From contig FWCC01000005.1 in NCBI GenBank assembly GCA_900169235.1, positions 1 through 64,000 on the forward strand: 64,000 nucleotides of DNA, given 5' to 3'. This DNA comes from Zarea fungicola (Eukaryota > Ascomycota > Sordariomycetes > Hypocreales > Cordycipitaceae). The notes beneath the pieces were generated by a model that had not been told where the DNA came from, did not search any database, and saw only the letters and a program-made list of their open reading frames with translations. A program made the translations under genes and the position numbers. Shown one piece after another: positions 53,893 through 64,000 of the stretch (position 1 is its first letter; each line of letters starts with the position of its first letter).

Positions 53893-55702
53893 TTATACGT
53901 TAGGCTGGAGCTTCTCAGTTGGCTGTTCCATTTCCTTCGTCTCCAGGATCCATGTGCAGAATTTAATCCATTCCTTGTTGAAGTCCTGGCCAACCCGTCT
54001 TTTCATCTCTCCATCCATACAGCTGTGCTCGATGCTCCATTCAGCAAGGACTCGCCATGCCAGAAGAGACATGTTGTTGCTTCCCATCATACTCTGGTAG
54101 AAATCGTGCGACATGACGTCCGCGCTGTGCAAGTTAGCGGCAAGCCCTCGAATGACACTACAGGGAAAATATCCTACCTCCATGATCCAGGGTCGTCGCT
54201 ATTGATGGTACATGGCACTCCGTTAGAGAGCAGCACCGGAAGATGGTTCGTCTTGGTGGTTGGGTTCAATCCAAGAATCTCGTTGGAAAGTGGGCATGTC
54301 TCAATCGCAATGTTCCGCTCTTTGCAGAGTTGCATGAGGAGCGGGTGCTTTGTAATGCTGAATCCATGCCCGATGCGCTTCGTGCCGAGAAGAATGGCGT
54401 CGTAGAGGTTGGAGTCCGTCTCACCGCCGTGGTCATGCGTCTCGCCAGCGTGCAGAATAAAAGGGAGATCCAGACCGAGTGCCGTGATCTTTTCGCGCAT
54501 CGCTAGCAACTCTGGAAGCCAGTATCGAAGCGGGTATCCGGCATCTTCTTGGCCCTGTAGGTCGAACCCTGAGAAATCTTTTAGTAACTATTCGTAATGC
54601 GACGCATGTGTGCCACGGTGAATGTTTAGCGTACCACAAATGAGATCTGGGAATGCCTGTTTGAGCTCAATGCAGGTGTTCATGCACCACTCCATGGCCT
54701 CTTTTGTGGCTTTCCGCATGCAAGCATATATGACCTTGATTCCGTAAAAGACGAGGCCGGCGGCTTGAATCTTAGGAATCTCCTCTTTCAAGACGTCAGA
54801 GACGAGCTGCATGATTTCGTGGTGTCCATAGTCGCGGCTTCCATCGTCGCTCTTGATTACGAACTGGTAGTTCATGGCGAAGCGAATCTCGGCATAGAAA
54901 ACCCCGTCTCGCGCAAACGCCCAGAGAATTCTTCGCAGGTGTGCCGCGTACGCAGACTCATAGCATAGCATGGACCGGCCAAGAATGACGGCGCGGATAA
55001 ATCTCTGCCAAATCCTAGTCCAGTTAGCTCCAAATTTCCTGCAGACGCACACATTTCAATACCGTACCCGTCAACTGTTTGTCTTGAATGATAGGCATCT
55101 GTGGCATCGATAACATTAAGGCTCGTAAGCCAAGACTCTGCTCTCTCGGCCCCGCCTGGGAACATTTCAAGAAAAGACGAGTACTTCATCCACGATCCGG
55201 GAACATAAGTCGGTTGAAAAAGATTGGTAGTTTCTGTTAGAGGACCATGCTCTTTTAGCACAGTGAACTGAGGCAAGGCATGCTCAAAGAGGCCTTCGCG
55301 AATGAGTGGCACGTCTGATTTGATGTACAGATGATCCTGCTTCCGCGCGTCGCTCAGCATTCCGTCGGGCGGTAAAATGGCATCAAAGTGGCAATGGAGC
55401 AGGCATCCTTTGGGAGCTTTGAACGCGAATTCGGCAATCTTGCTCTTCTTCAAAAGTTCAAGACCGTAAAGAAAGCGATGACCGGCCTCGCATCCGGAGC
55501 CATCCTTGTTCACTCCGTAGAGGTCATCGCGATCCAAAATCTTTTGGTTTTGAAAGACCTTTTCGGCAGCCGACTCGAGCTCTGTTCTTTTGGCGTGACC
55601 TTCATACCCAAACTGTTGTTCAGCGTCAATGAGAGCGGCGCGGGCAGAAAAATAATCCTGGAGTGAGGCGAAGCCTCTTGACTTCTCAGCACTATAAGCC
55701 AT
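53893..55702 (-). CDS. Adenosine deaminase, ADGF/ADA2-like (4 exons)
   Basis: Exons 55702-55068, 55014-54635, 54568-54178 and 54124-53893 (introns 53, 66 and 53 nt, GT-AG) give 545 residues. Metal-dependent deaminase motifs are intact: HCHFD (H103, H105), FILHAGETHDHG (HAGE at 378-381), RIGHGFS (H406), CPLSNE (430-435) and NSDDPG (SDDP at 462-465). The long N-terminal region of about 95 residues before HCH and the QTVDGIWQRF element place it with the ADGF/CECR1-type enzymes. It converts adenosine (possibly deoxyadenosine) to inosine with zinc. Family members are often secreted, but the N-terminus here (MAYSAEKSRGFASLQDYFSA) is not a signal peptide, so it is probably intracellular. It lies on the same strand, just downstream of the xanthine dioxygenase gene. 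Confidence 0.9.
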
Positions 55703-56458
55703 CCTACCAGAGTCGAGACTGCTTATTCGTATTGATTCACCGTGGGCATAGAGTGACTGGTAGAAAGTGAGGTGTCAAAATAAGGCAGCTAGCGGAGCTT
55801 TCCAGATACGACTGCGATCGAAGCTGATTTCTCGGCTTATATGTCCTGACTAGCACCGAGTTTGTGAATGCCAATTGGCCCAAACTCCACACCAGCCCGA
55901 CCGCTTGCGGGATGTCTCAGACGGTTACCGCCGGAGACTCTCCCTTTGTCTCATCCACCATTGGCCATCCCTACTGGTCAGGCACTGCACTATGACCAAT
56001 CGCCGGGGTTCTTTACGAGGAAATTTCTCTCAGTGAAGCCAAAATGCTGTGTTGTAGGTCGTATTTGCTATTCCCACTTCTGGGCTGGACTCTGGTCGAG
56101 ACTTGTAAGTTCGCACCAGCAAGGCGAGTAATTGGAAAAGATGTTGACACTAGGCTCCGACTAAAGTACAAAGCATTCAAACAGATCAAATGCACATTAA
56201 TTAAGCCTACAATCTTCTATAATAATATTCTCGTGTTTCAAGTGCGATCCAGGAACCCAAAATGGGAGACGCCGAAGCTCCAATACCTTTTTTTCTAGTA
56301 GTGACCTTTCAGCCTTCTAATACAGCAGTCAAAGTAAAGAATAAATAAAGAGACCCCTATGTATGCTAAGCCAACGGAGCTCAATTATGCACCATCCCAC
56401 CTTCGGATATGACCCCGTGTACACACCAGACGACAAAATAAAAATACGCGCTCATCGT
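55703..56458. other. Spacer between the two purine genes
   Basis: 756 bases holding the promoter of the deaminase and the 3' flank of the dioxygenase; AT-rich, no other gene. Confidence 0.6.
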
Positions 56459-57743
56459 CTACGCCTCCAGTCCGACGGGCAAATTGCCGCCCGCAATATT
56501 GCACTGTCTAAACAGGCGCAGCTCATCCGGCGCAAACGCGCCCGTCACGGAGTGAATGACGCCGCGGTTGTGAAAGATGACGAGGTCGCCCTCCTCCCAG
56601 TCGTGCGCGTAGACATTCCGCGGCGCGATCCCCGGCCGCTGCAGCCTGTACACAATGTTCCTCACCGTCGCCAGGTCGTCAATGACGGTGCCGTCCTTGA
56701 GGTGCAGCTTCAGCACGGCCGACGGGTGGACCTGCAGCGCCGGCTTGCCCGTGACGGGGTTCACCCACAGCATGGGCAGGATCTGAATCTTCTCCTGCTC
56801 AATGGGCGGCAGGTCCGAAAAGGCCAGCTCCTTGCCCTCGGACACCAGCCCGAGACCGGTAGGGCGCGACTTGGCCCCGGACATCCAGATGTACGGGTGC
56901 GGCGCGTACTCGGCCCTCGTGGTGCGCACAAACTCCTTGTCCTCGGGCGAGAGGCGCTCGTACATGGCGTTTCCGGACACAAAGGCCGTCGAGCCGGGCG
57001 GGACAATCATCTCGTCGCCCGTGCCGTCGTCATAGCGGAGCGTCTGGGTGCGGCCCTTGGGCACCTTGACGGCCAGCAGCGTGGTGGCCATGGGCGGCGC
57101 GAGGCCGTACAGGGCCGCGTCAATGTGCCACCGGTAGAAGCGCGTGGCGACGAGGTCCTCGTCCTCTGGAATCGAGGTGCCGTGGAAGGTCTTGTGGTGC
57201 GGGTGCCGGAGCTGCACACCCTTGAGGCCCTCGTAGTCCTCCACGAAGCCGCTCCCAATGACCTGCACCTGGGGCTGGTGGGGGATCGTCTTGAGGTCCG
57301 GGTGCAGGATGGACCGCTTGGCATCCAGGGTCTTGCCGTGCCCGTACGAGCTTCCGGCGGCGGGGTCAAAGCGCTGTGTGACCTCGAACTGTGCCTTGGG
57401 TGTTACGTGGGACTGGTTCTTGACGACGAGAACTTGATGAGTGAAGAGAGCTTCGCGGAGAATTTTAAAGTCATCGTCTACATGGGCAAGTCAGCTCCAA
57501 GCATAAGAGACGGGGATTGTATACGTGGTCGCAGAATCTCAGGCAGTTTTGTCACTGTTTATAGAAATGAAATAAAATGAAATTGACAAAATGAAAAGGG
57601 ACAATATAGCGACAGTGTCAGCTTCATCACTCACCTGTCAAGTTTTCAATGTCAACATTTGCAACTGTTGCGCCAAAGTTGACATCCGAACCAGGCACCT
57701 TGGGGAAGGGCTGCACAACCGGGGAGGTTGTTGCCGAGGGCAT
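56459..57743 (-). CDS. xanA: Xanthine dioxygenase, alpha-ketoglutarate-dependent (XanA type)
   Basis: Exons 57743-57635 and 57477-56459 (157-nt GT-AG intron) give 375 residues. The TauD-type fold carries its Fe(II) triad: H154 and D156 (WHIDAALYG) and H345 (GVIHSV), with R357 as the likely 2-oxoglutarate anchor. These sit exactly five positions after the XanA residues H149, D151, H340 and R352. Further elements typical of XanA are RYDDGTGDEMIVPPGSTAFV, YAPHPYIWMSGAKSRPTGLG, LPMLWVNPVTG and HDWEEGDLVIFHNRG. XanA hydroxylates xanthine to uric acid using 2-oxoglutarate and oxygen, an alternative to xanthine dehydrogenase in fungal purine use. Other TauD relatives (taurine/sulfonate dioxygenases) are less likely given these strings. 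The start is the only ATG before the first exon. Confidence 0.9.
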
Positions 57744-60004
57744 GATGAATAACGATTAGTGATGAAAAATATTAACTGAGTGCAAAATGAATTCAATTGA
57801 AAATTAACCCCATCGTCTCTGCGAGCATGAGAGTGGCTTAAGTAGACACTCTTGACGAATGGCCATCCATCTAAGTCGGCACCCTCCGACGGTGCCGCGC
57901 AGCCGAAACAGGTAAAATGATAAGACCTGTCAGTTAAAACCGGGCCAGATTCCGGATAATAATAACCGGCGACTCAGGCGCACAATGACAAAGCACTGTC
58001 GCGGCGCATACAATAAGCACTTGTAGGATTAGCGCCTACACGTGGAGGGTAAACCGGTTGGTTATAGACACATCAGGAAAACGGTTGTAAAGGACTCCCG
58101 CAGCACCCGCGTTGCGGTCACCTCCGACGTAATCGAGGTCATTCCCAACGTCAGGCGAGTTGGTCGATCAGCTAGTTGGTCAATTTTGGAAATTTCGGTC
58201 AGATAACAACTCGGAGGTGCCAACAAGTCGGAAGGAAAGCAACGGATACAGTACAGGATAAAGTATACTGATTAGTGAGCAACATTAGTACATTGTTTCT
58301 GGAATAAATATTTCTAAAAAAAAAAAAATGCCATCAATAAATGATTCGTAGGCTCTTATCAGCCCAACTTGTTTGTTCTAGCCGACAACTGCTCGGGTAG
58401 CGCTGCTGGGCAAATGTGGCTGGGTCGCATGGCGCAGACTCAACGATTATATTCAGAAGCCATCGTTAAGGCCGACGTTACTCCGTAACTGCTCTCAATA
58501 CAGTATACATACATGTATACTCTCGTAATTCCTAGGCTATTAGAAATCCTTCTTGTTCCTTTCAAGTGACGCGTAATAGCGGCTCCTAGTCATGAAGAGA
58601 GGCTTACTCCAATGCCTGACTCAACTATAACTTGCGGGCCTATTATCAAAAGCTCCTTTAGGGCCCTAGGAAACTCAGGGACGTTTTGACCGCATCGTAT
58701 CTAAAAATTCCAAAAGCCTCCATCTTGCCTGACTACTCCACCCCCGCCCCCTTTTCCCTGTGATTGTGATTGAAAGCAAACACCGGATTAATGTTGGACC
58801 GTACATAATGAGGTGGCAGGGATTGGAAATACCCTGAATGGGCTTGGCGGCGTTGGCTGCCGCTTAACAGGACACGGGCATGCTCAGACACTGACGGAAT
58901 CCAGGCCGTCCTACCAACTTGCCACACATTGATCCTCTGTCGGAAAAGTCACCTATGCCTCTTTTTTCACTCATTCTCTCTCTACTCACTCACTCACTCA
59001 TCGCCAAACATGAGCCTGTTTCTTCTCTGTTGGCCCAAGGAGAGATGAGACTTGGTGTCGATTGTGGGTGGGGTGGTAGTGGGCGAACATTGACGTGATT
59101 TTCTTGACAGGTCCCCCTCTTGGCGCCCGTTTGAGAAAACGAAACTAGACTCTATCGATCTAGCTTTTTTCCATCAAGCGCACCTGGCGACCAGCGAAGC
59201 GTTCGCTGGACGGTTGGTACTGAGACAGCGTGCAGTTTATCGGCGACTCTAGCTTCACAAGGAGCAACTTCTCTCCGAGACCTGTAAACGATCGTATTGT
59301 GCTTTTAAACCCCATCTTTAGTTTTGTTTTCTGTCGTTATTCGTGTTGTTCTTTAGATTCGCTTAGCCCTGTTCTAGCCAACTCGCTTGCAAGTAGTCTT
59401 GACCCTCCCAGATCGGATCGATGTGCTGATACTACATCGCCTGCATTTCGTCCCTACAAAAGGGTGTGAAAATGTGAAAATGCTCTGGCAGATTCCATCC
59501 ATAGCAGCTGCACACGCTGAATAAATCCCTCACGCTTTCGTCCTTGATTCATTAAGTTCTTCACCCTGGGGCAGCGGTAAAACGCTCTGCTCATTCACCC
59601 ACACACCCCCTTGCTCGTGCAGGGCGGTGGCTCCCAAGCATCATTTTCATCCAATAAACTGGACCAAGCGCGCAGCCTGATTTCCTGCACCCCAGAGAGC
59701 AGCTGCAGCTGCATGTCCGCAGGACAGAGTCGCCCTGTTTCTTAAGCTGGTAGTCTGAAAATAGAAAAAATGAAGAGATTTTTCACCCCCCTTCTGGGGT
59801 GCTGCCTGGTGCTGAAGTTGGGAGGAGGGTGGTTTGCTCAGCACACAACCTGGACGCCCCCCCAATTTCCCTGCCAACACTCCCGCTGTCGAACCAACTA
59901 ACAAGAGAAAAAGAAGACGATTTTTGCTTTGTGCTTAAAACATAAAGGATAAATATCTTTCTGTTCTGATTTGTGTATCGTTCGCACATGACAAAGATCA
60001 AACC
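57744..60004. other. 2.3 kb intergenic region
   Basis: No gene is supportable. It includes a CACT microsatellite at 58984-59000 and several T/C-rich stretches from 59100 on, which probably form a long leader for the DUF3716 gene. Confidence 0.5.
58984..59000. repeat. (CACT)n microsatellite
   Basis: About four tandem ACTC units following a TCTC stretch. Confidence 0.7.
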
Positions 60005-63000
60005 ATGAATTCGTCTGAGCGCCTACCAGCCAAGGTTCGTCTCGGCGAACTGGGCCCTCCCGAGCCAGCGTGCATGGTGCTTAGCATCACGGAGCTGCGT
60101 GAGAGACTCGATTATGCAGACCGCAACAAGACCCGGGTATTGGAGTTTCACAAATCTCTTCATGATTTCGCGCTCTTTTTCAGGTCCACGGCCGGCATCC
60201 GCGGCAATGAACTTAGATTCTGGGAGAATAGCAGACATCGGCTCGGATTCTTTGAGCTTGCGGATTCTTGGTATTCTCCAGATGGTGGTGGTGGTGGTGA
60301 GTTCTTCTGGCCAAACGAGCCTGGCCTCCCAAACTACAACAGGCTCAAACATGGAAGAGACGAGAAATTGTACGTACATGACTAGTCCTGCTTTTGTGTT
60401 CTTATGATGCATCGATTCAACTTACTAACAAAGCCTCGCAGCATCATGCTGCATTTGATGCAGCTCTTCTATCGAATAAACACTGCTAGGCCGAACGAGC
60501 TCGGGCCGTTTATGCATCGGGACCCTCAGCAGAAAGCCCCCTCGATGGTGCAGCCTCAGTACGGCTCCATCAATGACCCCATCGATGTAGACGACGATTC
60601 CCAGCAGTCGCTGCCCCGTCCGCAGGAGTATTCTACTGCGTCACGCGCTCATGAAGGGAATCCCAATCAAGGATACAGCAGTGTAAAGTTGGAGAGTCAA
60701 CCCGAAATCCAGCAACAACCCGAGCAGCAACAGCAGCCTGAAATTCAGGAACAAGTCACTGAAGAGCTTCGTAGCGCATCAACTGCCAGTGATGCCTTTA
60801 CCTTCCCAGATACCCCCTGGCCTGAGCCGCCCCAGGTACGTGCCATCGTGAACGGGACAGACAGAGAAATAAAGCTAATCGGCGCCAAAAATGTAGCCTC
60901 AATCCGCAACCCAAACAACCCAAACAACCCAAAGGATTGTGACTTTTCGCTTTTCTTCTGGGGAGCATCTCCGTGCCGCTCTCAAGAGTCGTGCGAAAAA
61001 GTCTAAAAAACGCAAGCGGGCCACAGCCGAAACGGCAGCCGACAGCGAAGCAGCGACGCCCAGCCGACGACGACGACGTGCGCAAAGGGATCCCGACGTG
61101 CGTGTTTCATACCATGATCCAAGCACCGAAGAGTCAGCGACCGAGAATCCTCTCCCTCCCCGGGAAGAAGCCCAGCCAATCCTTCATGGCACGTCAATGG
61201 AAGGTGCGGTCCAAGTACAGGACAGTCAGCCAGCACACACCGACGGACGTTTTGCTCCATCTGCAGACCATCTTGTCAGAGCTGGCTATGAACAAGAGGT
61301 GTCCTCAGTCGCTCCAGCTGCCCAGTCGAGCGAGGGACTGGCCGGCGCTACAACCGCGACGGCCGCCACGCCAAGTCCACAATTTCAGGATCCGAGAACC
61401 GCGACGGCTAAGCAACCGGTGATTATTGAGTCGATGGAGCCCGTAGCGAGTGTGGTTGATGAGCATGGCAGATTCATTGGCCCTCTACGGGGAATCCAGC
61501 CGTGGAATCCATTGGTGCAGATGTTACTGGGACTGCCCATCCAGAGAGCCATCAAGATTCGTAACAGACGTGAGTTCACCGCCAAGAAGTTGGACAAACT
61601 GTACGTTGTCAGAGAGCCCAGGGGCATTAAATGGCTGTCCTTTATGATCCAAGCCACGGGGACCATCCAGGCGAGAGGATGCAGCTCGTGCCAGAGAGGG
61701 CACGGCATTTTCGCCGAGTGCGTGTTTGTCGAGAGCTCCCCGTTCACTAGGTGTGGCTGCTGCGAGTGGAATCGCCACTCATGTGACGCACTGGCTTTTG
61801 TTGGCTTAGAGAACGAATTGAATGGCGAAGCGGCAGCAATCTCTAGTCCAGCGACGGCAGCGGCGGCGGAGAATCAAGTTACTGCACCGGATGAGTCGCC
61901 GAGCCGCACGACCGGGGCTTCAACCGCTGTGCCAGTAACCGCAGAAGCCTCAAGAGAGACACAGGTACCAATGGTTAATGCGGCGTCCACCGAGACTACT
62001 TCTCAGGTGCAGCCAGCTCAGACGCAGGTTCCTCAGACGCATGCCGATCGTGAGGTCCTCTCCCCGCCAACACTTGCTGTTCCTGATGCGACGGCACCAC
62101 CTTCCCCGGCTTCGCCGAGCAGCAGCTCTGGTCGGATGCAGATGAAGGAGAAGCGTCGGACACAAATGGACACGGCTTTCCAGGCACCGATGGCGCAAAT
62201 GGGGACGGTTTCGGAACAGAATCATGTAAATGAGCCTGCTGAGGCGCAGCCCGCTGAGATGCATCTACCGACGCCAGCAGTCAGTCCGGTGCAAGCTTCT
62301 CATACTCGAGTGGCGTCTGCGCTTGATAATCCTCCGCCGCAGGCTTTCGAGACGGAGGCCGGTCCAGCGGACGCGGCCCCAGCGGAAGCAGCCCCAACGG
62401 AAGCAGCCACAAGGCGGGAAGGTACTGCTTTGTACACTTTTCTGGCCGAGCCTTCCAGGCTCGAGGCTGCCAGAAGAGAGGTTTCCAGACTGGAAACCAT
62501 CAGGCTAGAATCTCCCCGGGGAGGCGGTGCCGCACTGGATAATTTCTGGGCGCAGGCTTCCAAGCTGGAGGCTGCCAGGTTGGAGATGCGGCAGCGGGTG
62601 ACAAGCTCGGCGGCTCTCCTGATGGATGCGTCTGCGCCGGATGATGCTCAGCTGAATGCTTGGAAACAGCAGATGGAGGAGGCTGCCCGGCCGGCGATTA
62701 GCATGGCACTGCCAAACGAGGTTGCTCAGGCATCGACCAAGAAGTACCAAGCCTATGTGACGGAGGGTTCAGAAGGCCCAGAGACAAGACAGCCTGAAGA
62801 AGCGGCGTTGCCGTCGTCTCATCAAGCCGCCCCAAGGCCAGAGGAGCCATGTCAATCAGATGACGTTGTCCGGCCGTGTCAGTCAGTTACTGTTGTCAAG
62901 CCATGCCAATCAGATGCAGTTGTCCAGCTGTGTCAATCTGATGCAGTTGTCCAAGCCGGTGCGAAAGAAGAAAAAGTTCGCCCAACAGCCAGTCCTATTG

Positions 63001-63413
63001 CCACGCCCCGGAAGAAGCCGCGCGTGGAGATGCTGTACACCGTCGTCACGAGCCGGAACCCAATGTATGTTGACCATGACTGGTTGCCACGGGGTTTGTT
63101 GGAGGACTATACACTGGATAGGTTCAAACAAGAGATTGGGCTGGTCTTGTCGGACAGGGCCAAAGGGTTCCGGTGCCGGCTGACGGGGCCTGGCGTGGAC
63201 TCTACCAAGTATCTGAGCCATGTCAAGGACAGAAGTTTTGAGCGTTTCATAAAAGGTGTCAAGTTGGCCGTTAAGAATGCCTTGCGGCTAACAGAGCCAG
63301 ATGCGTCTTGCCGGGAAGTGGCGTTCAATCTCGTGATTGAGGAGTGGAGGGAAGGGGACCAGGTGGCAGACGTGATGAGCGACGATGTAGACGATATGAG
63401 CGGCGTGATCTAG
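60005..63413 (+). CDS. Large DUF3716-type protein with nuclear-type basic signal and tandem repeats
   Basis: Exons 60005-60369, 60442-60835 and 60966-63413 (introns 72 and 130 nt) give 1068 residues. The first two exons encode a helical N-terminus and a Gln/Pro-rich stretch (PEIQQQPEQQQQPEIQEQ). Exon 3 opens with a strong basic cluster (KSRAKKSKKRKR, later SRRRRRAQR). Around residues 430-510 lies a domain that fits DUF3716: GRFIGPLRGIQPWNPLVQML, KLDKLYVV, then CSSCQRGHGIFAECV and CGCCEWNRHSC, the usual C-x2-C...C...C-x2-C...C pattern that may bind zinc. A long Ala/Pro/Glu-rich segment follows, then four tandem PCQSDAVV-type octads to decads, a second basic patch (TPRKKPRVEM) and a globular C-terminus of about 120 residues. 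Probably nuclear; function unknown. The exon 3 acceptor is the least certain junction (60966 or a later in-frame AG). Confidence 0.72.
62847..62960 (+). repeat. Coding tandem repeat, about 30-base unit
   Basis: Four copies of a 30-base unit encoding P/L-C-Q-S-D/V-x-V-V plus two residues within the DUF3716 protein. Copies 3 and 4 are nearly identical at DNA level, indicating recent duplication. Confidence 0.8.
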
Positions 63414-64000
63414 GACTGGGAGTAGATTCTTTTTGTTTCCCTTTGTGGTTTGTCTTTTGTGTTTTTTAATGTGTGCGTGCAGAGATACCTTTTCTTGTCA
63501 TCCTGTGTCGTGTATTAGCACGACTTCAAAATGCTGTTTGTTATGCAAAACTTTGTCAGAAGTCGACTGAACTTGTCCAAGAAAATATCTGGTTGTCCTC
63601 TATAACTAACCTTGTGATCCAATATTGAAATGAACCGTTCTAGCCCAGCAGGGAATCCAAGAGTCGAGTTGATGATTTGAGGCCAATATCGTCGTCACAT
63701 TCTGGAGTGCTTTGTGCATCGTTGACGACTTGGCTGATGTGAAAGAGGCGGGGTTGAATGCGCAAGAGAATATCATGGCATTTCGAATGGTGCTCTCTCC
63801 GATGGCTATGTACGACGGAACATGTTGTCGCGGGCCCAGCCAGACGCCGTTTGCATCCAGGGACTACGATGGTGCGGGTGATGAATCTGGCGTTTGTGAG
63901 ACTGGAGCTGCCTTGGTGGGAAGTGCTCCGCTGTGGACAAGCTTGAGGCACCCGACATGCTCGTTTATGCAGCCAACCGAAAAATAGCAAGTTGTACAGC
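63414..64000. other. 3' flank, window end
   Basis: Short overlapping frames on both strands near 63640-63990 (up to 116 codons, minus). The longest starts without ATG support, and a continuation beyond the window cannot be judged. Confidence 0.4.

Noticed and set aside
56363..57580. Plus-strand frame of 405 codons over the xanthine dioxygenase
   Set aside because: Antisense shadow of a GC-rich coding exon; Arg/Val/Gly/His-rich product without motifs.
1..64000. CRISPR arrays, bacterial operons, ribosome binding sites
   Set aside because: The window is clearly fungal nuclear DNA with spliceosomal introns; the tandem arrays lack spacer structure.

Overview
The window is a piece of a filamentous ascomycete genome, most likely Sordariomycetes and plausibly Hypocreales. 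The evidence is short GT-AG introns of 50-157 nt with TACTAAT/CTAAC-type branch sites, gene families found almost only in moulds (GH75 chitosanase, Zn2Cys6 regulators, HET, HeLo and NACHT-WD40 proteins, XanA-type xanthine dioxygenase, DUF3716) and AT-rich intergenic DNA. I joined exons by hand from splice signals, reading frame and family conservation, so the exon limits are predictions. No tRNA, rRNA, CRISPR array or complete transposon was seen. There are two assembly defects: NN inside a poly-C run at 20405-20406, and a 71-base N gap at 31732-31802.

Layout. 0-10.7 kb is gene-poor, with two secreted-protein genes (1560-2204, 5401-6429) and a truncated UPF0643-like remnant (7234-7631). 10.7-12.4 kb holds a secreted GH75 chitosanase fused to a PL7-type alginate-lyase-like domain. 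12.7-25 kb holds metabolic genes: a P450 (minus) divergent from an MFS sugar transporter, an SDR lacking its catalytic Lys, an orphan protein, and an NCS1 nucleobase permease flanked by a diverged repeat pair.

26-37.4 kb is a self/non-self recognition region. A NACHT-WD40 NLR (minus) stands head to head with a HET-S-like HeLo gene of exactly 289 codons. The NLR carries near its N-terminus one copy of an amyloid motif that the HeLo protein carries twice at its C-terminus. This is the HET-S/NWD2 signalling arrangement, and the HeLo protein has His at position 33, as in the active HET-S form. After an N gap come a Zn2Cys6 regulator, a locus of inverted AATTAAGAG arrays bracketing a gene remnant, and a HET-domain protein ending in a ZZ zinc finger.

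38.6-45.4 kb holds a GTP:AMP-type adenylate kinase, a small protein with two RNase H1 N-terminal (hybrid-binding) domains and no nuclease domain, and a 760-residue orphan. 47.4-53.7 kb holds a small six-cysteine secreted protein, a GT25 glycosyltransferase and a second Zn2Cys6 regulator. 53.9-57.7 kb holds two purine genes on one strand, an ADGF-type adenosine deaminase and a xanthine dioxygenase. 60-63.4 kb holds a 1068-residue DUF3716 protein with a basic nuclear-type signal and short tandem repeats.

The strongest biological unit is the NLR/HeLo pair. Other notable points are the chitosanase-lyase fusion whose lyase half lacks the usual catalytic His, two GC-AG introns, and the bracketed gene remnant at 34.1-34.8 kb.
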